A stretch of 64,000 nucleotides of DNA, from NCBI RefSeq assembly GCF_041956535.1, contig NW_027192191.1, positions 1,375,443 through 1,439,442 of the forward strand, given 5' to 3'. How positions within the stretch are numbered: position 1 is the first letter of the stretch; the number at the start of each line of letters is the position of its first letter. Origin of the DNA: Calcarisporiella thermophila CBS 279.70. Its lineage: Eukaryota; Calcarisporiellomycota. Both the position numbers and the translations under genes were made by a program. The notes below the pieces were generated by a model. It did not search any database. It was not told the origin of the DNA and saw only the letters and a list, made by a program, of their open reading frames with translations. Shown one piece after another: positions 1 to 12,702 of the stretch.

Positions 1-3000
1 ATTGCAAGTATCCCCCAAAACCTGCCGAACGGATCATGTGCTCTATAGGTAAAATCTGAAGTAGCACGCGGTCGTGCGCTTTCTCTCTTGCACTCACAGT
101 CCCCATGGTCGCTACGTCATATGAAATGAGCAACTTGGTGAAGCAGTGGCAAAGATCAGCAATAGAGGAGCGGTGGCTAAAGGGGTTAAGAAGATAGACA
201 ACGAAATGGATATTTTCTGAAGGAAGTGAGGCGATAAGAGAGCCTGGCGTAAATGTAGAATAAGTAAAAGCAAATTCAAGACTTAAAAAAAATTTATTAC
301 CGAGATTCTGGCATACTGCCATATAACTCTTCATTTGTTGCTCTCTACTTGACTCTTCACCAGATGCAGCTAAATTATTTTGAAAAAATTTAATTAGAAT
401 GGGAATGGTTTTTTTTTTTTCACATAATAATCAATCCATACGTAGCAATGGCACAGGGACGAATCCCTTATAATCTCCGACACATCCCGGCTGATGCAAT
501 CCGAGCTGGCAGGTCTTTTAATAAAAAAAAATAAAAGTCCAGATAATTCGATGCATTCTTCAGAGTATCTGAGCTCACCTCATAAATCACGCTCAATTCC
601 CTGAAGAACATGCGAGTGTGGTCGGTGATCGCCTCTGTATCTGGGTGAAGCACAAACCAATGAACATTCTTCCGCGGACCGTAGGGCTCTAATCTCAATT
701 TCTCCCAGAATGGTAGTGATGCAGGGGAGGCTTCGAGCCACTCATCATTATGTCCCAACAAGATATCCGGTAGTGGTAGCGCATCTAGGTTGGGCTCCGC
801 AGGTCTTCGTTTCTTGACTTGATATTTTCCATACTTTGATTGTGTCTGATTCGTTTCTAGAGGGAGATTTTAAGTTAAAATCAATCAGCTCTTCAGGTAA
901 AGTATTAAATCTCCTGAACAGTTACCAGAGAGATCATAGTATTGCTGAACTGTCAAGGGTCCTTTCACTACGGTTGAACTTGATGAAGGTGGTTGTAAGG
1001 CAAGTGGTATATGTGTTGCAGCCATGGAAGGGTTACTATGTGTGTCGGAGTTCTCCCATGGCACTCGCTCGAAAGCGGAAGTGAGAATCGACTTGAACTC
1101 AGAGATAATATGACGAAATTCGTCACCGATAACGGGGGTCGATATGAGGGCTAAAATTAAGTAACAATAAGCTCTAATCAAATCAAAGCATACAAAGGGG
1201 ACAAATTCGCTTACATTCGTATATCCTTTGCAGCAGCTTTTGTCGCCTTGCCACCAAAAACTGAGTGTGTTCTCCCTCCAGCATCTCTCCGCCGTTCTCG
1301 GTAACTTCCGCTAATCCCCCACAAAATGGGTATCCTCCAACAACGGCCTGTCGACACACCAACTGTACTGTCTTCATGTATTCATCTCTAGGCAATGTAT
1401 CCAGTATAGAATTTCCGGCCTTATTGTCTTCCTTCACATCAATCTCCTTCCAATGCGGAGCAATTATGGGAGCAAAGAGCAAATCTTGCACGAAGGTATC
1501 TCTGCCAGTGGAATTTTTGTTACACAAAACCCTGAGACTCTCCTTGTCGCTGAAAAGAGTCCCAGCTGGTCGATAAGCAAGCGTTTCACTCCTATACAGG
1601 AGTGTCCATCTTGCACTATCTAGAACATCCTCTTCCATGACATTCTCACCCTCGCTCTCTCCGCTCTCACTTTCCAAGTCACTGGCATCTTCATCGCTGC
1701 TGATATCATTTTCCTTGTTCGAGACGAAATGGTTCAACAGCTTGGAGGCCGCACCATTTTTTCTCTGTGAAATCGCATAAGATATTGGTTTCTGTAATCG
1801 TTTAAGGCGATTGTGTGGACAGTAATCGGGCTTGTAGCTTTTACGAAGTGGGCGCTTATTTCGGATGGAGCGGGGCAATCTCACGACAAATTTGCCACCC
1901 ACTTGGTATTTCGAATCGTTGACGCCCTCTAATACTTGCAAAGGTGCAAATTCAGGAGGGATTAGGCTTGCGCGGCATTCGGCATCAGTCGTATTAATTG
2001 GAATGACATGCGGTTCCGAGGGATGTAATGATACAGAGGCGACCTTGGGTGATGCAGAGGTAGCCATCGTTGACGGGGCGGTTGAAGCGGTAGATGTTGT
2101 ATTTCTGGTTGTGTTGGTTGTAGTTACTGCTGAAGCTGAGGGCGGTAATGGAGCCGTCGTGGTGATTGATGATGCGATAGAGGGTTGAGTAGGTTCTACG
2201 TCCATACCGTCAACAAGATCGATGAAATCCGTAGAAACTGGCTCCTGTTCTTCGAGAACAAGGGACACATCGGCAGTCGAGCCGGTAGTTCCGAGGAAAG
2301 CCTGAAGATTCACATCTCCTAGAACTAACCCGTCAGCTTGCTGACTTCCTAAATTATCTGTAGTTGGAATGCTTGGCAATGACTCTTCAACAGTAGTCCC
2401 AAGAAGGCTTGAATCCATAGATTCCAGACCGGCTACACCCTTGGGTGCCTATAAAAATGAGTTCGGAATCTTAGTATGGAGAGTACAAGTTGTAATAAAA
2501 TTGACTTACTTCGTCAAAAAAGCTAAAATCATCCTCGGTAACCTCCATCCCTTCATCCAAATCTCCAAAATCGTGCGACATCATCATAACAGAGTTAATG
2601 CTATGATCCATGGACAATTCCATCGAGTCAAGAGGGGCATTGGCCGAGATAATATCGGGTGGAGAAGGATAAATAGGACCACTGGCATTGGGGGCGTCAG
2701 AACCGTTATTATTCTTGTTTCCGAGATTGATATCCTGGGAAGGATCAAAGTTTTGTGCCGGGATCGCAGCTTTTGAACCACTTCCACCCGAGTTGTACGT
2801 TAATGAGGCAAGATTTGGAGTTTGAGGAGTGGTGTTTGCCACATTGACTAAAGAAGATGGGTCGGCCTTTGTCTCCAAAACACTTATCCCGGTGGAATTA
2901 CCAGGCATCGGAGACGTGGAGATCTCTTCAGAGGTCGGTGTGGGCTTGTCAGAGGTTGAATGATGTAGTACTGGAGACGAAACTCCACTCCTAGGTTTAA

Positions 3001-4658
3001 TACTTCGCTTTCGCGTCGGCTTTTCCAAAGCCCGGACGGACTTATCAGTTGTGACTGCCTTCTCACAATGGGCCAACACGGACATGGCGATTTCTACTTC
3101 CGGATTTCGATATGACCAAAAGTCAATACAAGGACGCTTAGCCGCGCTCTCGCTTAATCGCAAGCTTGGAGACACATTTGAATTTAAACTTGGATCCTCA
3201 AGTTCTGGGCGTTTTGCACCATCCATTTGGCGCTTGTGCTTTAAACTTTCCCTCCATGCCAATCTATTCAGTTTATCTACAGGGTCTCCAATCGAGTCGG
3301 AACAATGCAGCGAGGAGATACTGCTATCATCTGATGGAACAAAAATCAGTCCCGTCGGATATCGAAGGCGCTTGCCTCCTGAAGTGACAACCGTGACTAA
3401 TGGAGGTAACGAGGAAAGGCGAGAGTCAATGCTATTTGAGTGAGCAAGTGAAGGTACGGGGATGCCAAACAGCGTAGACCATTCTTTGAGCACTTCAAGG
3501 CGATCTTCCACCAAGGTTGATTGTGAAGAGCATTCCAGAGTCGCTACTATACCAGCCGGGCTCAGGAGAACTGGAATAATCACCGAAGATAACTGAGGAT
3601 CAATTCCCTTTGGAAGAAAAAGGATTTATTGCGATGCATACCTTTCTTTTCTTTATCTCCAACTAAATCTTGTGCTTTGAGTGGAGTAATGTGTAGATGG
3701 GTTGCCACCGGTTGGAACACGAGATTTGAGGATGTCAGATATACCTGGTATGAGCAGGCCAGCGTTGTGAAGTGGGAAAAAGGCTGGCGTTGCGATCCTA
3801 TAATATTCCGAACAATATCATTGTCTGTAGATGATTTTGTGTTTGGAAAGAGATAATATTGGCCAAGCTTAATAGCGCCTTTAGAAGAAAATGACCTGCA
3901 ATGTTGGAATTAGAATTAGCGAGCGAATGAATGACAAGTGCATGAGAATAAAGACTAACCGATCAACTAAGTTGCGAATAGCTTCTAAAAAATATGTGTA
4001 TTCGATTGATCGTAAAACGGAAGACGAAGTAGGTGTTTTCGACGCATTTGCAGCAGGAGAAAAAGGGATGGTTGTGGAAAACATGCTCTCCCAGCTGAAG
4101 ATCCCCGATTTAATTTCTACAAAAAAGTGAGAATAATCGTTATTTTTCGCGTTTTGTTACCGATAGAAAAGAATGTATGCCTTCAAGATTGGCTAGTTCC
4201 ACGAATTCTTTCTGTGCTTGATCGTCTACATAAAATAGCCAAAGCTCTATAGCAAGTGAATCATCTGCCTCACTGCCACCGAGACGATCGGAATGATTTT
4301 TCTGCTGAAACCGCCAATATGCTGGGATCCCTTCATCCAGTGCATGTGTATACGCATCAAGAACTGGACTCGTAGCCTGGTTAGATGTATAGCGAGAAAC
4401 GAACGCTTGCAGCTGTGTAGACGAGCATTGATGCCGGTAGCAGCGATATTTTATTTGTGTAATCCCAGACTAATTATTAAGAAAAAGAGAGAGAGAGAGA
4501 GAGTTAAGGGATAAAAAGAGGTGAATGACGAGGAGCCACTTTTCAAATGATCGGCCTTAAGAGTGAAAGTTGAGAAAAAGCATGAACATCTGTGATTAAA
4601 AGGATACAATAACGAGTATATTCGTAAGGCTTGAATCGGTGATGGTGTTTCTTGCCAT
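1..4658 (-). CDS. MED13: Mediator complex subunit 13 (MED13/SSN2/SRB9), C-terminus beyond window edge
   Basis: This is the large subunit of the Mediator CDK8 kinase module, which represses or modulates RNA polymerase II in the nucleus. The start at 4658 gives MARNTITDSSLTNILVI; after an intron the reading continues SGITQIKYRCYRHQ, matching the family N-terminus (DSSLTNVLVL..GFSSIQYRVY). Further exons carry the N-domain (ELWLFYVDDQAQKEF; LVFQPVATHLHITPL) near 4470-3620. Two large exons at 3583-2471 (with LRYPTGLIFVPSD) and 2418-1183 hold a Ser/Thr/Pro-rich, acidic linker region. The exon at 761-468 has the MID/PIWI-like signature PFWEKLRLEPYGPRKNV. The last visible exon, antisense to about 300-60, reads NIHFVVYLLNPF, typical of the C-terminal domain. 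At least seven introns are needed. The gene is truncated by the window edge, so its length is unknown. It is divergent from UBA3. Identity is confident; exon edges are approximate. Confidence 0.88.
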
Positions 4659-5260
4659 GATCTATGTGAAATCAAGAGAGAGTAGCGGGCTGTCAGTGTG
4701 AGTGAAATTCATTAAAAAGCTTGAAGATCCAAGATTGATTTCATTGATCCTCACCTATAATGTTTGTTCCAATCCTCCAGGAGTGAATCAAAATTAACAA
4801 GAAAGTGGAGAGTTGGAACAGAACAGATGGCAAGAGATGTAGCGCCAGTTGTTGCAGTTTAGGTAGAACAAAAAGAAGAGAGAGGATGATAATGTTTTGA
4901 TTAATAGAAATATGAAGAAATAAAGTCCGTTCCTCTAACTCGCCAAAACGAGACAGCTCCCCTACCCCCACGCGCAGTGATAATGAAAATCCAAATTCTC
5001 TATTTGAAATTTTCCTATTCCTTAATATTTACTCGACTGTAGAGCTAGAACCCGCTGCGTATATTATCCTTAAAAAAGGAAAACCTACCTGTAAGTAGAC
5101 GCTGAGAGTTTATACTAGAGTGTGTTCCTTGTTACAAACTCATGATTTTTTTTTCATATCTTTGCATCCAATATTCGTCTACTTGGCATTTTGATTTAGT
5201 GAAGTAACCCGGGAATAAAGAAACGATATTTTAGTTCACGTTTGCGAATTAAATCCAATA
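4659..5260. promoter_or_regulatory. MED13-UBA3 divergent intergenic region
   Basis: About 600 bases separate the two divergent start codons. The stretch is AT-rich and without an ORF I can support. It must hold both promoters and 5' UTRs. I see no convincing TATA box or palindrome. Confidence 0.4.
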
Positions 5261-7072
5261 ATGTCACTCAATGACAAGGATATCAATGACGGCACTATGC
5301 ACACGGATGCATCCACATTAAACTGGCATGTTTCCTCAGAAGCAACCGAAAATTCTCACCATGCAGACTGGCCTGGACGCTGGAATCATATCAATAAGTT
5401 ACTAGAACGGAGCAGCTCCTTTTGTAGTCCAGATCAATTCATGCCTGGCGAAGAAGTAAATAATACTCTCTTGTAATCATTGAGGATGTAGCAATGAAAC
5501 TAAATCAATACGCGTATTACTAGACCAAGAATTTTCTTAGCCAGATCAAGTTGCTGGTAATTGGTGCCGGTGGTCTAGGATGCGAAATCCTTAAAAACTT
5601 GGCACTCTCGGGATTCCGGGATATACATGTTATCGATATGGACGTGATCGATGTTTCGAATTTGAACAGACAATTTCTCTTTAGGTAATTACTGCATATT
5701 TATTCCTATTTGATACTTTATTTAGTCTCTATTTTTCTTTAGAGCTTCGGATGTCGGAAGACCGAAAGCGACGGTAGCTGCAGAATTTATCATGAAGCGC
5801 GTACCTGGAGTCAAAGTGACGCCGTAAGCAGTCTATCTTTGCTGAACCTATTAGCGGGGCAAAATAATGATCAATCAATAGATATTATGGAAAGATTCAG
5901 GATAAAGACGAAAGCTATTACTCACAGTTTGGCCTCGTTATCAGTGGACTTGATTCGATTGAAGCACGGCGGTGGATCAATGCTACACTAGTACAAATGG
6001 CCCAAGATGATGACGTGAAACCATTGATCGACGGTGGGACTGAGGGTAAGTACACTTTAAGCTCATTTCTGGCGCCCTGAGTCAAGTCGCTTCACGGCTT
6101 GACATTTAGGTTTCAAGGGGCAAGCTCGTGTGATAATACCTACCATTACTTCGTGCTTCGAATGCTCCCTCGACATGTTTAACAAACCCACGACATTCCC
6201 CATTTGTACCATTGCCAACACTCCCCGTCTTCCAGAGCATTGTATTGAATGGGCATCGGTCTTAGAGTGGCCTCGCATCTTTCCGGGTAAGCAAACCGCT
6301 GCTGTTTAAAGGGATCACAAATCGAAACCAATATCACAAACACTCCTTTGTATTTAGACAAGAAGCTTGACACTGACGATCCTCAGCATATTCAGTGGCT
6401 GTTTGAGACCGCTTCGGACAGAGCCAGGCAGTTCAACATCACTGGTGTTACTTACTCGCTAACACAGGGAGTTGTGAAAAACATTGTCCCAGCATTTGCC
6501 TCGACTAATGCAATAATTGCCGGTGTGTATTCATAGAAACTTGCTATCTCTCTGTTTCTTCTGAGCTTATGGTGTCCCGTGATCTTTAATAGCCGCATGC
6601 ACAAACGAAGCACTCAAGGTCGCAACTAATTGTGCCAAATATCTCAACAATTACATGATGTATACCGGCACGGATGGCGTCTACACCTACACTTTTGAAC
6701 ACCAACCTAAACCTGACTGCCCCGTTTGTGGCACGGTCTCAGCCAAGATCGAGGTCGACCCTGAGCAAACCCTGCAGGAGTTTATCAGCTGGCTTACGGA
6801 GAAACCTGACACGTAAATATTGAATTGCTCTAGGTTATTTGGGTGGATACAAGAAGGATCCTAATGCTTACTTTCTCGACAATAGTCAATTAAAAAAGCC
6901 AAGCCTCTCGACTGGCTCTAAACAGTTGTATATGCAGGCCCCACCCCCACTTGAGCAGGCGACACGACACAATCTTCTATTGAAGATGAAAGAGCTTGTG
7001 GAGCCAGGCGATGAGATTGTTATCACCGACCCAACCCTTCCTATCAGTATGCAACTCAAGGTTGTCATGTAG
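5261..7072 (+). CDS. UBA3: NEDD8-activating enzyme E1 catalytic subunit (UBA3)
   Basis: This is the catalytic half of the NEDD8/Rub1 E1. It adenylates NEDD8 and passes it as a thioester to UBC12, ultimately activating cullin-RING ligases. Exon 1 (5261-5455) encodes about 65 residues, followed by an intron whose acceptor at 5543-5544 opens with [20 protein letters not shown], the ATP-binding Rossmann loop. Downstream are [17 protein letters not shown] (adenylation site), the zinc-ligand pairs CFEC and CPVC, and [20 protein letters not shown], whose Cys in PICTIA is the thioester residue. The C-terminal part ([17 protein letters not shown] onward) fits the E2-binding ubiquitin-like domain. At least six short introns interrupt the gene. 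The first 60 residues resemble the WPGRW..I..LLERS segment of UBA3 orthologues, so the start is well supported. The APPBP1 partner is not in this window. Confidence 0.93.
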
Positions 7073-7386
7073 AGTCCATCGAATGCTCTGCATATAATTT
7101 TTTTTTTCATTCAATTTGGTGTGGAGGATATGAGCAGATTTTGTACATAGACCGCTATCTTTTTCTCGATTTACTTTATCCCAAAACCTTAAATGTCAAG
7201 TTGATACTAATTGATGGTTATGGATGCAATTTCAAGTGACGCAACGAATTCTATTTTATATTAATTTTTGGAATTTTCACCGAGACCACTAATTTATTCG
7301 CTTCAATTAATCGAAGATATCGCGGTATTGACGAATATTAAACGCGATAATCTATTTGTGTCTTAATCTCCTGAGAAGGGAATAAG

Positions 7387-7997
7387 ATGGTTGTTGGTGA
7401 ACCACCTGATCCCGCTGAAAATTACGAATCCATTGTTAAGAAACGTAAAATAGAAAACCCCGAAGAGTCGATTCATACATCTTCCGATATCGAGATGGCC
7501 GCTAATGTAAGATTTCTCGTTAAGCGTCTCAGCGACAAAGCTCGTATTCCTACACGTGGCTCTTCTCTTTCTGCGGGTTATGACCTATATAGCGCCAAAG
7601 ACATTGTAATTCCTGCAAGAAATAGAGCCCTCATTCCCACCGATCTCTCGGTTGCCCTACCTCCCAACACCTATGGTCGTGTCGCCCCTCGAAGCGGCAT
7701 GGCTTTAAAAAATTTTTTGGACACAGGGGCAGGTGTGGTGGATGCCGACTATAGAGGTCCTCTAGGAATTGTGATGTTTAATCATGCTGAGGAGGACTTT
7801 CAAGGTTTGCCAGCTTGCTCATTTTAGGAGATGAATCTGTGACTGAGTTTTTTTTCTTGTATGGTATAGTGAAGGAAGGCGATCGCATTGCACAGCTTAT
7901 AATTGAGCGTATATTCACTCCGGAAGTAGAGGAGGTTGAAGATCTGGAGCAAACGATTCGTGGTGCTGGCGGGTTTGGCAGTACCGGGAGAAATTAA
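7387..7997 (+). CDS. DUT1: dUTP diphosphatase (dUTPase)
   Basis: This enzyme hydrolyses dUTP to dUMP and pyrophosphate, keeping uracil out of DNA and feeding dTMP synthesis. Two exons, 7387-7804 and 7870-7997, are joined in phase so that the codon GTG spans the junction ([13 protein letters not shown]). All five trimeric dUTPase motifs are visible in order: [28 protein letters not shown] with the catalytic Asp, [10 protein letters not shown], and the glycine-rich C-terminal arm [10 protein letters not shown]. About 40 residues precede the fold and contain KKRKIE, a possible nuclear signal; a second Met at MAANVRF could start a shorter isoform. Total is about 180 residues, slightly longer than the yeast enzyme. 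It lies 314 bp downstream of UBA3 in the same direction. Confidence 0.95.
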
Positions 7998-8201
7998 CAG
8001 TTAAATAGGCATGTATTTATACTTGTTTATATCAAATCAATCGATAGGAATAAATTCCTTCGTAATACTATTTTGTTTCGAGCTATTCAACGAACTCCAA
8101 GCTACTATGACAGTGATTGTATTGTTGAGAAAATGATAAATACAGCTAAATTACAGAGAGAAGGCTACTAGAAGTGCAACTAGGTCATGGTGTTCGCTAG
8201 A

Positions 8202-9483
8202 TCACTCCCAGTCACCAAAGAGTGGTGCTGTGGGTTTCTCCTGCATACTAAGCTGCTTGAATATAGCATGCTCCGGGCCAAGATGTTCGACCACTATCTC
8301 GTCTTCCTTTTCCATCTCATCGAGCTCTGTGCCTACATAGTGCTTCACATTACTCCGCGCCCCAATCAGTAAAATCTCACAGCCGTCATATTCGAGATAG
8401 GATGTGTCCTCTAGAGGAATGAATCTGCGTCCCTTGAAACGCTCGAGCAGGTCCTCCGGAAACTCTGCTTTCTGGCCCGATGAAAGACCTAGGTTTGGCG
8501 GTGCAGGGCCTTCGGGGTTCTTGATGCTAATGACAAAGCTTCCTACTTTTTCAATGTTAAGCTCCTCCTGAACCTCCCCGGGACTATGCGGAATCGTCAG
8601 TTCATAAGCCAGGTGGCGTGGTATAATGGAGTATACTCCATATCCACAAGGACGGCATGGCTCTAGGGTCCGGTGCCCGCGTGTCTGCGTATCGTATTCC
8701 TCTTTGCCCAGCAAATCATTTAGCTCCTTGAGGTCATGGGTTGCCTTGCGAACAAATCCAAAATAGCGCCCATGTGCTTCCACTTCAGGAAGCCTCTTTT
8801 TCCCAATCACAATGAGGCGATACTTTGCAACGGAGACTTTATCGTTGACACCGGTTTCCGCAGTGTATTCCTTATCGTCACGCTTGAGATATGTCGGCTT
8901 GAGAACAAAGTAGAAGCGCTGAATATCATCTGCATCACTCACTTCCGATTTTTTGACCTAGATGCACAATAAAGGATGAGTCTAGTGGAATGAATCTACA
9001 TGATCGAAGTGAAGAACTAGGTACCTTTGGTCGGTAGAAATAGTAGATGTGTCCTTTTTCCATAGTAGACTCTAACTCCGTATGGGTCGCGGCCTCAAGC
9101 TTCATTCCTGTGGATGCTTTGCTGCCTTTGCTCTCACGCTTCGTCTCGGCTTGATTTTCTTCCTTTACTTTCGAATCTCTGCCTCCCGCTGACTTTATAT
9201 CTTTTCCTTCTTTTTTCGTGGCCTCGGTTTTTCTCGCCTTTTTTTCTGGCCCCTCTTGCTCTTTCTTTACAGTTTTCTTTTTATCCTCCTCAAGTCTCTC
9301 GCCTTCCGCTTCTCCTGGCTTTTCACGCTTTCGTTTCCCACCCTCTTCTGTCTTTTGCGTGCGCTTTTTATCAGGCTCTTTCTGCGCTTCTTCCTGAGGT
9401 GGGTGCTGTTTGGTAACGGAGCGCGTCACAGGGCGGTGCGGAATATCTGTAGATATTCCTCGCGTTTCATGTTTGGTAGGCAT
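8202..9483 (-). CDS. Conserved protein of unknown function with Lys/Glu-rich N-terminus
   Basis: Two exons (9483-9025 and 8957-8202) join so that GHIYYFYRPK is followed by VKKSEVSDADDIQRFYFV. The first 130 residues are highly charged (Lys/Glu repeats) and probably disordered; KKRTQKTEEGGKRKREK could act as a nuclear signal. The remaining roughly 270 residues form a compact domain: an aromatic strand (GHIYYFYRPK), RYFGFVRKA, and a C-terminal part with GDWE at the very end. From memory, similar proteins occur widely in fungi and are sometimes labelled 'BTB domain transcription factor', but I see no BTB fold and would not use that name. It is divergent from the UVSSA gene across only 184 bp and convergent with the dUTPase. 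Function unknown. Confidence 0.8.
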
Positions 9484-9667
9484 TCAGTATAATGTTTACT
9501 TCGAAATCATTCAAATTGGAATGGAAGAATAATACAAAAAAAAAGCGGTGGCAAGTAATGACCAAATATATAAAAGGCGTCCGTAGTGTGCAGTCACGGG
9601 TGACTTCGTTCTGACTCTATCTTGCCACTATTCCAATTCCACTCTTTATTCCATTCTATTGAAAGTA

Positions 9668-12472
9668 ATGGATGATAATTACTCGCGCCTCAAATTCTTG
9701 GTGAACAAAATCACAACGACGGGTTTATGGTTACTAGACGAGCAAGATTTAAAAGTATTTCCATGACAATATGTAATCATTTCACAGTGATCCTACAACC
9801 TCTGAAAATTTTGAACTCCTCAGGAAATTAAAAGAATCTGTAAGAAAAACGATGAAAATGTCGGATTGTGTTTTGATCTGATCATGACACAGCTTTCCAA
9901 GAAACATTCACAGGTCAAAATGCTTTCCTCCATTATATAACTCCGATGATGATATATTAAATTAGAGCATTTGTACATCCTATTGTAGATCCGCTACTCC
10001 TGTCTACAATTGATCAATGAACTTTTCATTCGTTCCCATATTTTTCGTCAAAAACTCGCCAATGATTTCCCCACTTTTCTGCAGCTCACCGTTGGCATTC
10101 ATCAGAAGGATCTACCTCCGCCAACGAGTGTGGCAGAGAAGCTTAAACAGCTCTCCCTTGCTTTGGTACATCAATGGTGTACAAAATATGGAGATGCATA
10201 CAAACAGGTAAACTGGAAAAGATTCACGTAGGCTGCCACTTTTTCGATGACATTTTTTGCGAAATAGCTGGATCTCGGAAAAGAGTATCTCCAGCAGAAT
10301 CTGAATTTAGATTTGTCTAATAACATTTTGACAGAGCAAGCGGCACGCGCGAAGGAAGAAGAAGCTCGACAAGTAATTAGAAAATTGAATCTCTTTGGAT
10401 TTCGGAATTTATAGCTGGACTCGCAATTGCTATAATAGGCGCGGATTAAGGCAATTAAGGAACGAAAATTCCAACAGTATTGTGACGAAATCGCGGAAGA
10501 GATGCCATCGTTAGAAGAGACTATCAAAGAGATGGTAAGTTATTCGAGTTTTGTTCGTCGGTACGCCCACAATTAACGCAAATTCCGGTTAATTATTTTT
10601 GTGAATAGAGGTCTTGTTTTGAGATTTTGATACCTATTTTCGAGAGAACAAGCTCGCAGCCAACTCCAGGCCTTTCGACATTTAAGGATGTAATGTAGCG
10701 TTGATTCTCAGGGTATTTCGACCTTCTGACCTAACCCATATACCGCTAGATGGCGGCTTCGTATGGCCTTGGCTCCAGTCGCTATACATTAACCATTACG
10801 ATTTCCAGAGATAAACCTCTGGATTTTATCGATGAGAATCCCGAGAACAAGATTGTCTATGATACGATGAGAGAGTTCTATCGAGTCATGGTGAAGAAGC
10901 AAGAGCCACTTGTGAGCCAGTGGATTAACGCGTTAACGAAGCTAGAAATTGAGGTGAGGTGTTTCATCCCGTACAATCCACGTATTCGGCTATTAGATCC
11001 ATACAGCTCTGGGTGATAGGATACGAAGGCGTTGGAGGAGCAACTAAAGCAACTGATCGATATCCGTACCAAATTTACAGAGATTAAAGAGAAAGCTGAA
11101 ATGCTGGGGGCGAATATTGACACTTCACGACCCGGTGCAGAAGAGCAGGAGGAGAATGAAGATGGTCTAGAACAAGAGTTCTTTGGAAGTGATGAGGAGC
11201 AAGCTGAATTCATGCCCCATTCCGATGGAAATGACCCGCAGGAAGGGCCGTCTAATGCTCGCTCCACACACGAAGAAACTTCTACAAATAAAGCGCGGGA
11301 GGAAAACAGCTCTAGCAAGCAACTTCCTAAGACGCAGCGTATTTTTCAGTTAGCGGACGAGCCGGGGCTTGAAGAAGATGTAACCTATCATCGTAATTTA
11401 CCGCAGGTTCTTATGAGCATGCAAAAACTGGACGAGAGAACAAGCGAGGATGTTGGAAAGGGAAAGCAAGCCGTGAGAGATAATGGTGCTATGGTGGAGG
11501 ATGAAGAAGGGAAGCAGCAAAAACCTACCAAAGAAGAATTGCTGAAGATTGCGCCCGTAGTTCCGGTAATGCTCCCACCTCTTTATTTTGCTTAAAATAT
11601 ATCAGCCTAACCTCTTATTTTTTGGTATCAGTGGGCGGATGATCTCTACTATTGGGACAAAGATGATCTTCAGTTCAATACCACCGGTTTAGGTTTGTCC
11701 GAATTTCTTCATTATGGTCAGAGAAGACGGAGACAAGACCTTTACATTTGCTTTTTAATTGCAGAATTTCATCACCGTTTTCTTGGAGACGGCACTGGTG
11801 AAAAGAATCTTTCAAGAAGCACCATGGAACGACTCAAGATGCGCACCGTCTACTATCAAACACAGCGTCCGCAAATGATTAAAGCGTGTCGTGCTCCATT
11901 AAAAACTGGGAAACTCTGCTCTCGCAGAGACCTGAGGGCGTGTCCGTTCCATGGTCCGATAATTCCTCGAGATGAGTGGGGAAGACCTGTGAAGGTAGAG
12001 AAATCGACGGAGAACCGATCTGAGAAGCAGATCGAGAAAGTAGATGAGGAAGATCTGTTAGAAGTGGAACCGAGGGAAGGGGGGGAGGCGGAGGAAGAGG
12101 AAGAGGAAGAGGAAGAGGATCAAATGGGAGCACCCAAAGCATCTACTATTTCAGAAGGTCAACAACTTTCATGGGAGGAGCTTGAAGACGACGTGATGCG
12201 CCAAGTGGGACAGGAGAAAATTTCGACTACTAAAAAGCGGAAGACTACGAAGCCCTCCTCCTACTTAATTGATATTAAGAAGAAGCCGCAAAATTCTATC
12301 ACACGGCTAGAGAGTCGACTTCGGGATCCGAAAATGAAGCGTCGGGTTGAAGAGGTGGGTGGAGATTGCCCTTGGCTATTCTCTGTACTGATAACTTATA
12401 GCTCTCCTCCTACAGGCCGAGAGATACCATGCAGACATCAAGCGAAGAAATAGAAAGGCCAACGTATGGTAA
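9668..12472 (+). CDS. UVSSA: UV-stimulated scaffold protein A homologue (UVSSA)
   Basis: UVSSA is a transcription-coupled nucleotide excision repair factor that links stalled RNA polymerase II, CSA and TFIIH in animals and plants. The start at 9668 gives MDDNYSRLKFLVNKIT; the following small exons build a VHS/ENTH-like helical domain (SDPTTSENFELLRKLKES, then IRYSCLQLINELFIRSHIFR and LTVGIHQKDLPPPTSVAEKL). A central acidic, Glu-rich region with a (Glu)n run near 12086-12120 follows. The diagnostic C-terminal zinc-binding domain (DUF2043) is RAPLKTGKLCSRRDLRACPF plus HGPIIPRDEWGRPV, giving three Cys and one His. The last exon, after an intron at about 12355-12415, encodes AERYHADIKRRNRKANVW and stops at 12472. 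About eight introns. It is convergent with histone H2A. Confidence 0.9.
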
Positions 12473-12702
12473 TATGTAAGATATACTGTAATTACTAGAG
12501 AGGGGAGGGGCACTCGGTCGAATGTCGGTGTCATCCATTTTTCAACCATCGGATAGGATATGATATCCAGAACTAATAATAAAGACTTCGTATATTTACA
12601 CATAATATTGATGTACAAACTGCTAAAGTGGGATTGATGACAAAAACAAACTCGATCGACATGATTTTGATCAAAATTTCGAAAAAAAATTTTCCCGTCC
12701 GC

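Noticed and set aside
9114-9492. Plus-strand frames with hydrophobic Leu/Phe-rich sequence opposite the charged N-terminus of the unknown gene
   Set aside because: They are antisense shadows of Lys/Glu codons, which read as Leu/Phe/Ser on the other strand.
12086-12120. GAGGAA repeat as an independent microsatellite
   Set aside because: It encodes the acidic Glu run of UVSSA in frame and is described with that gene.
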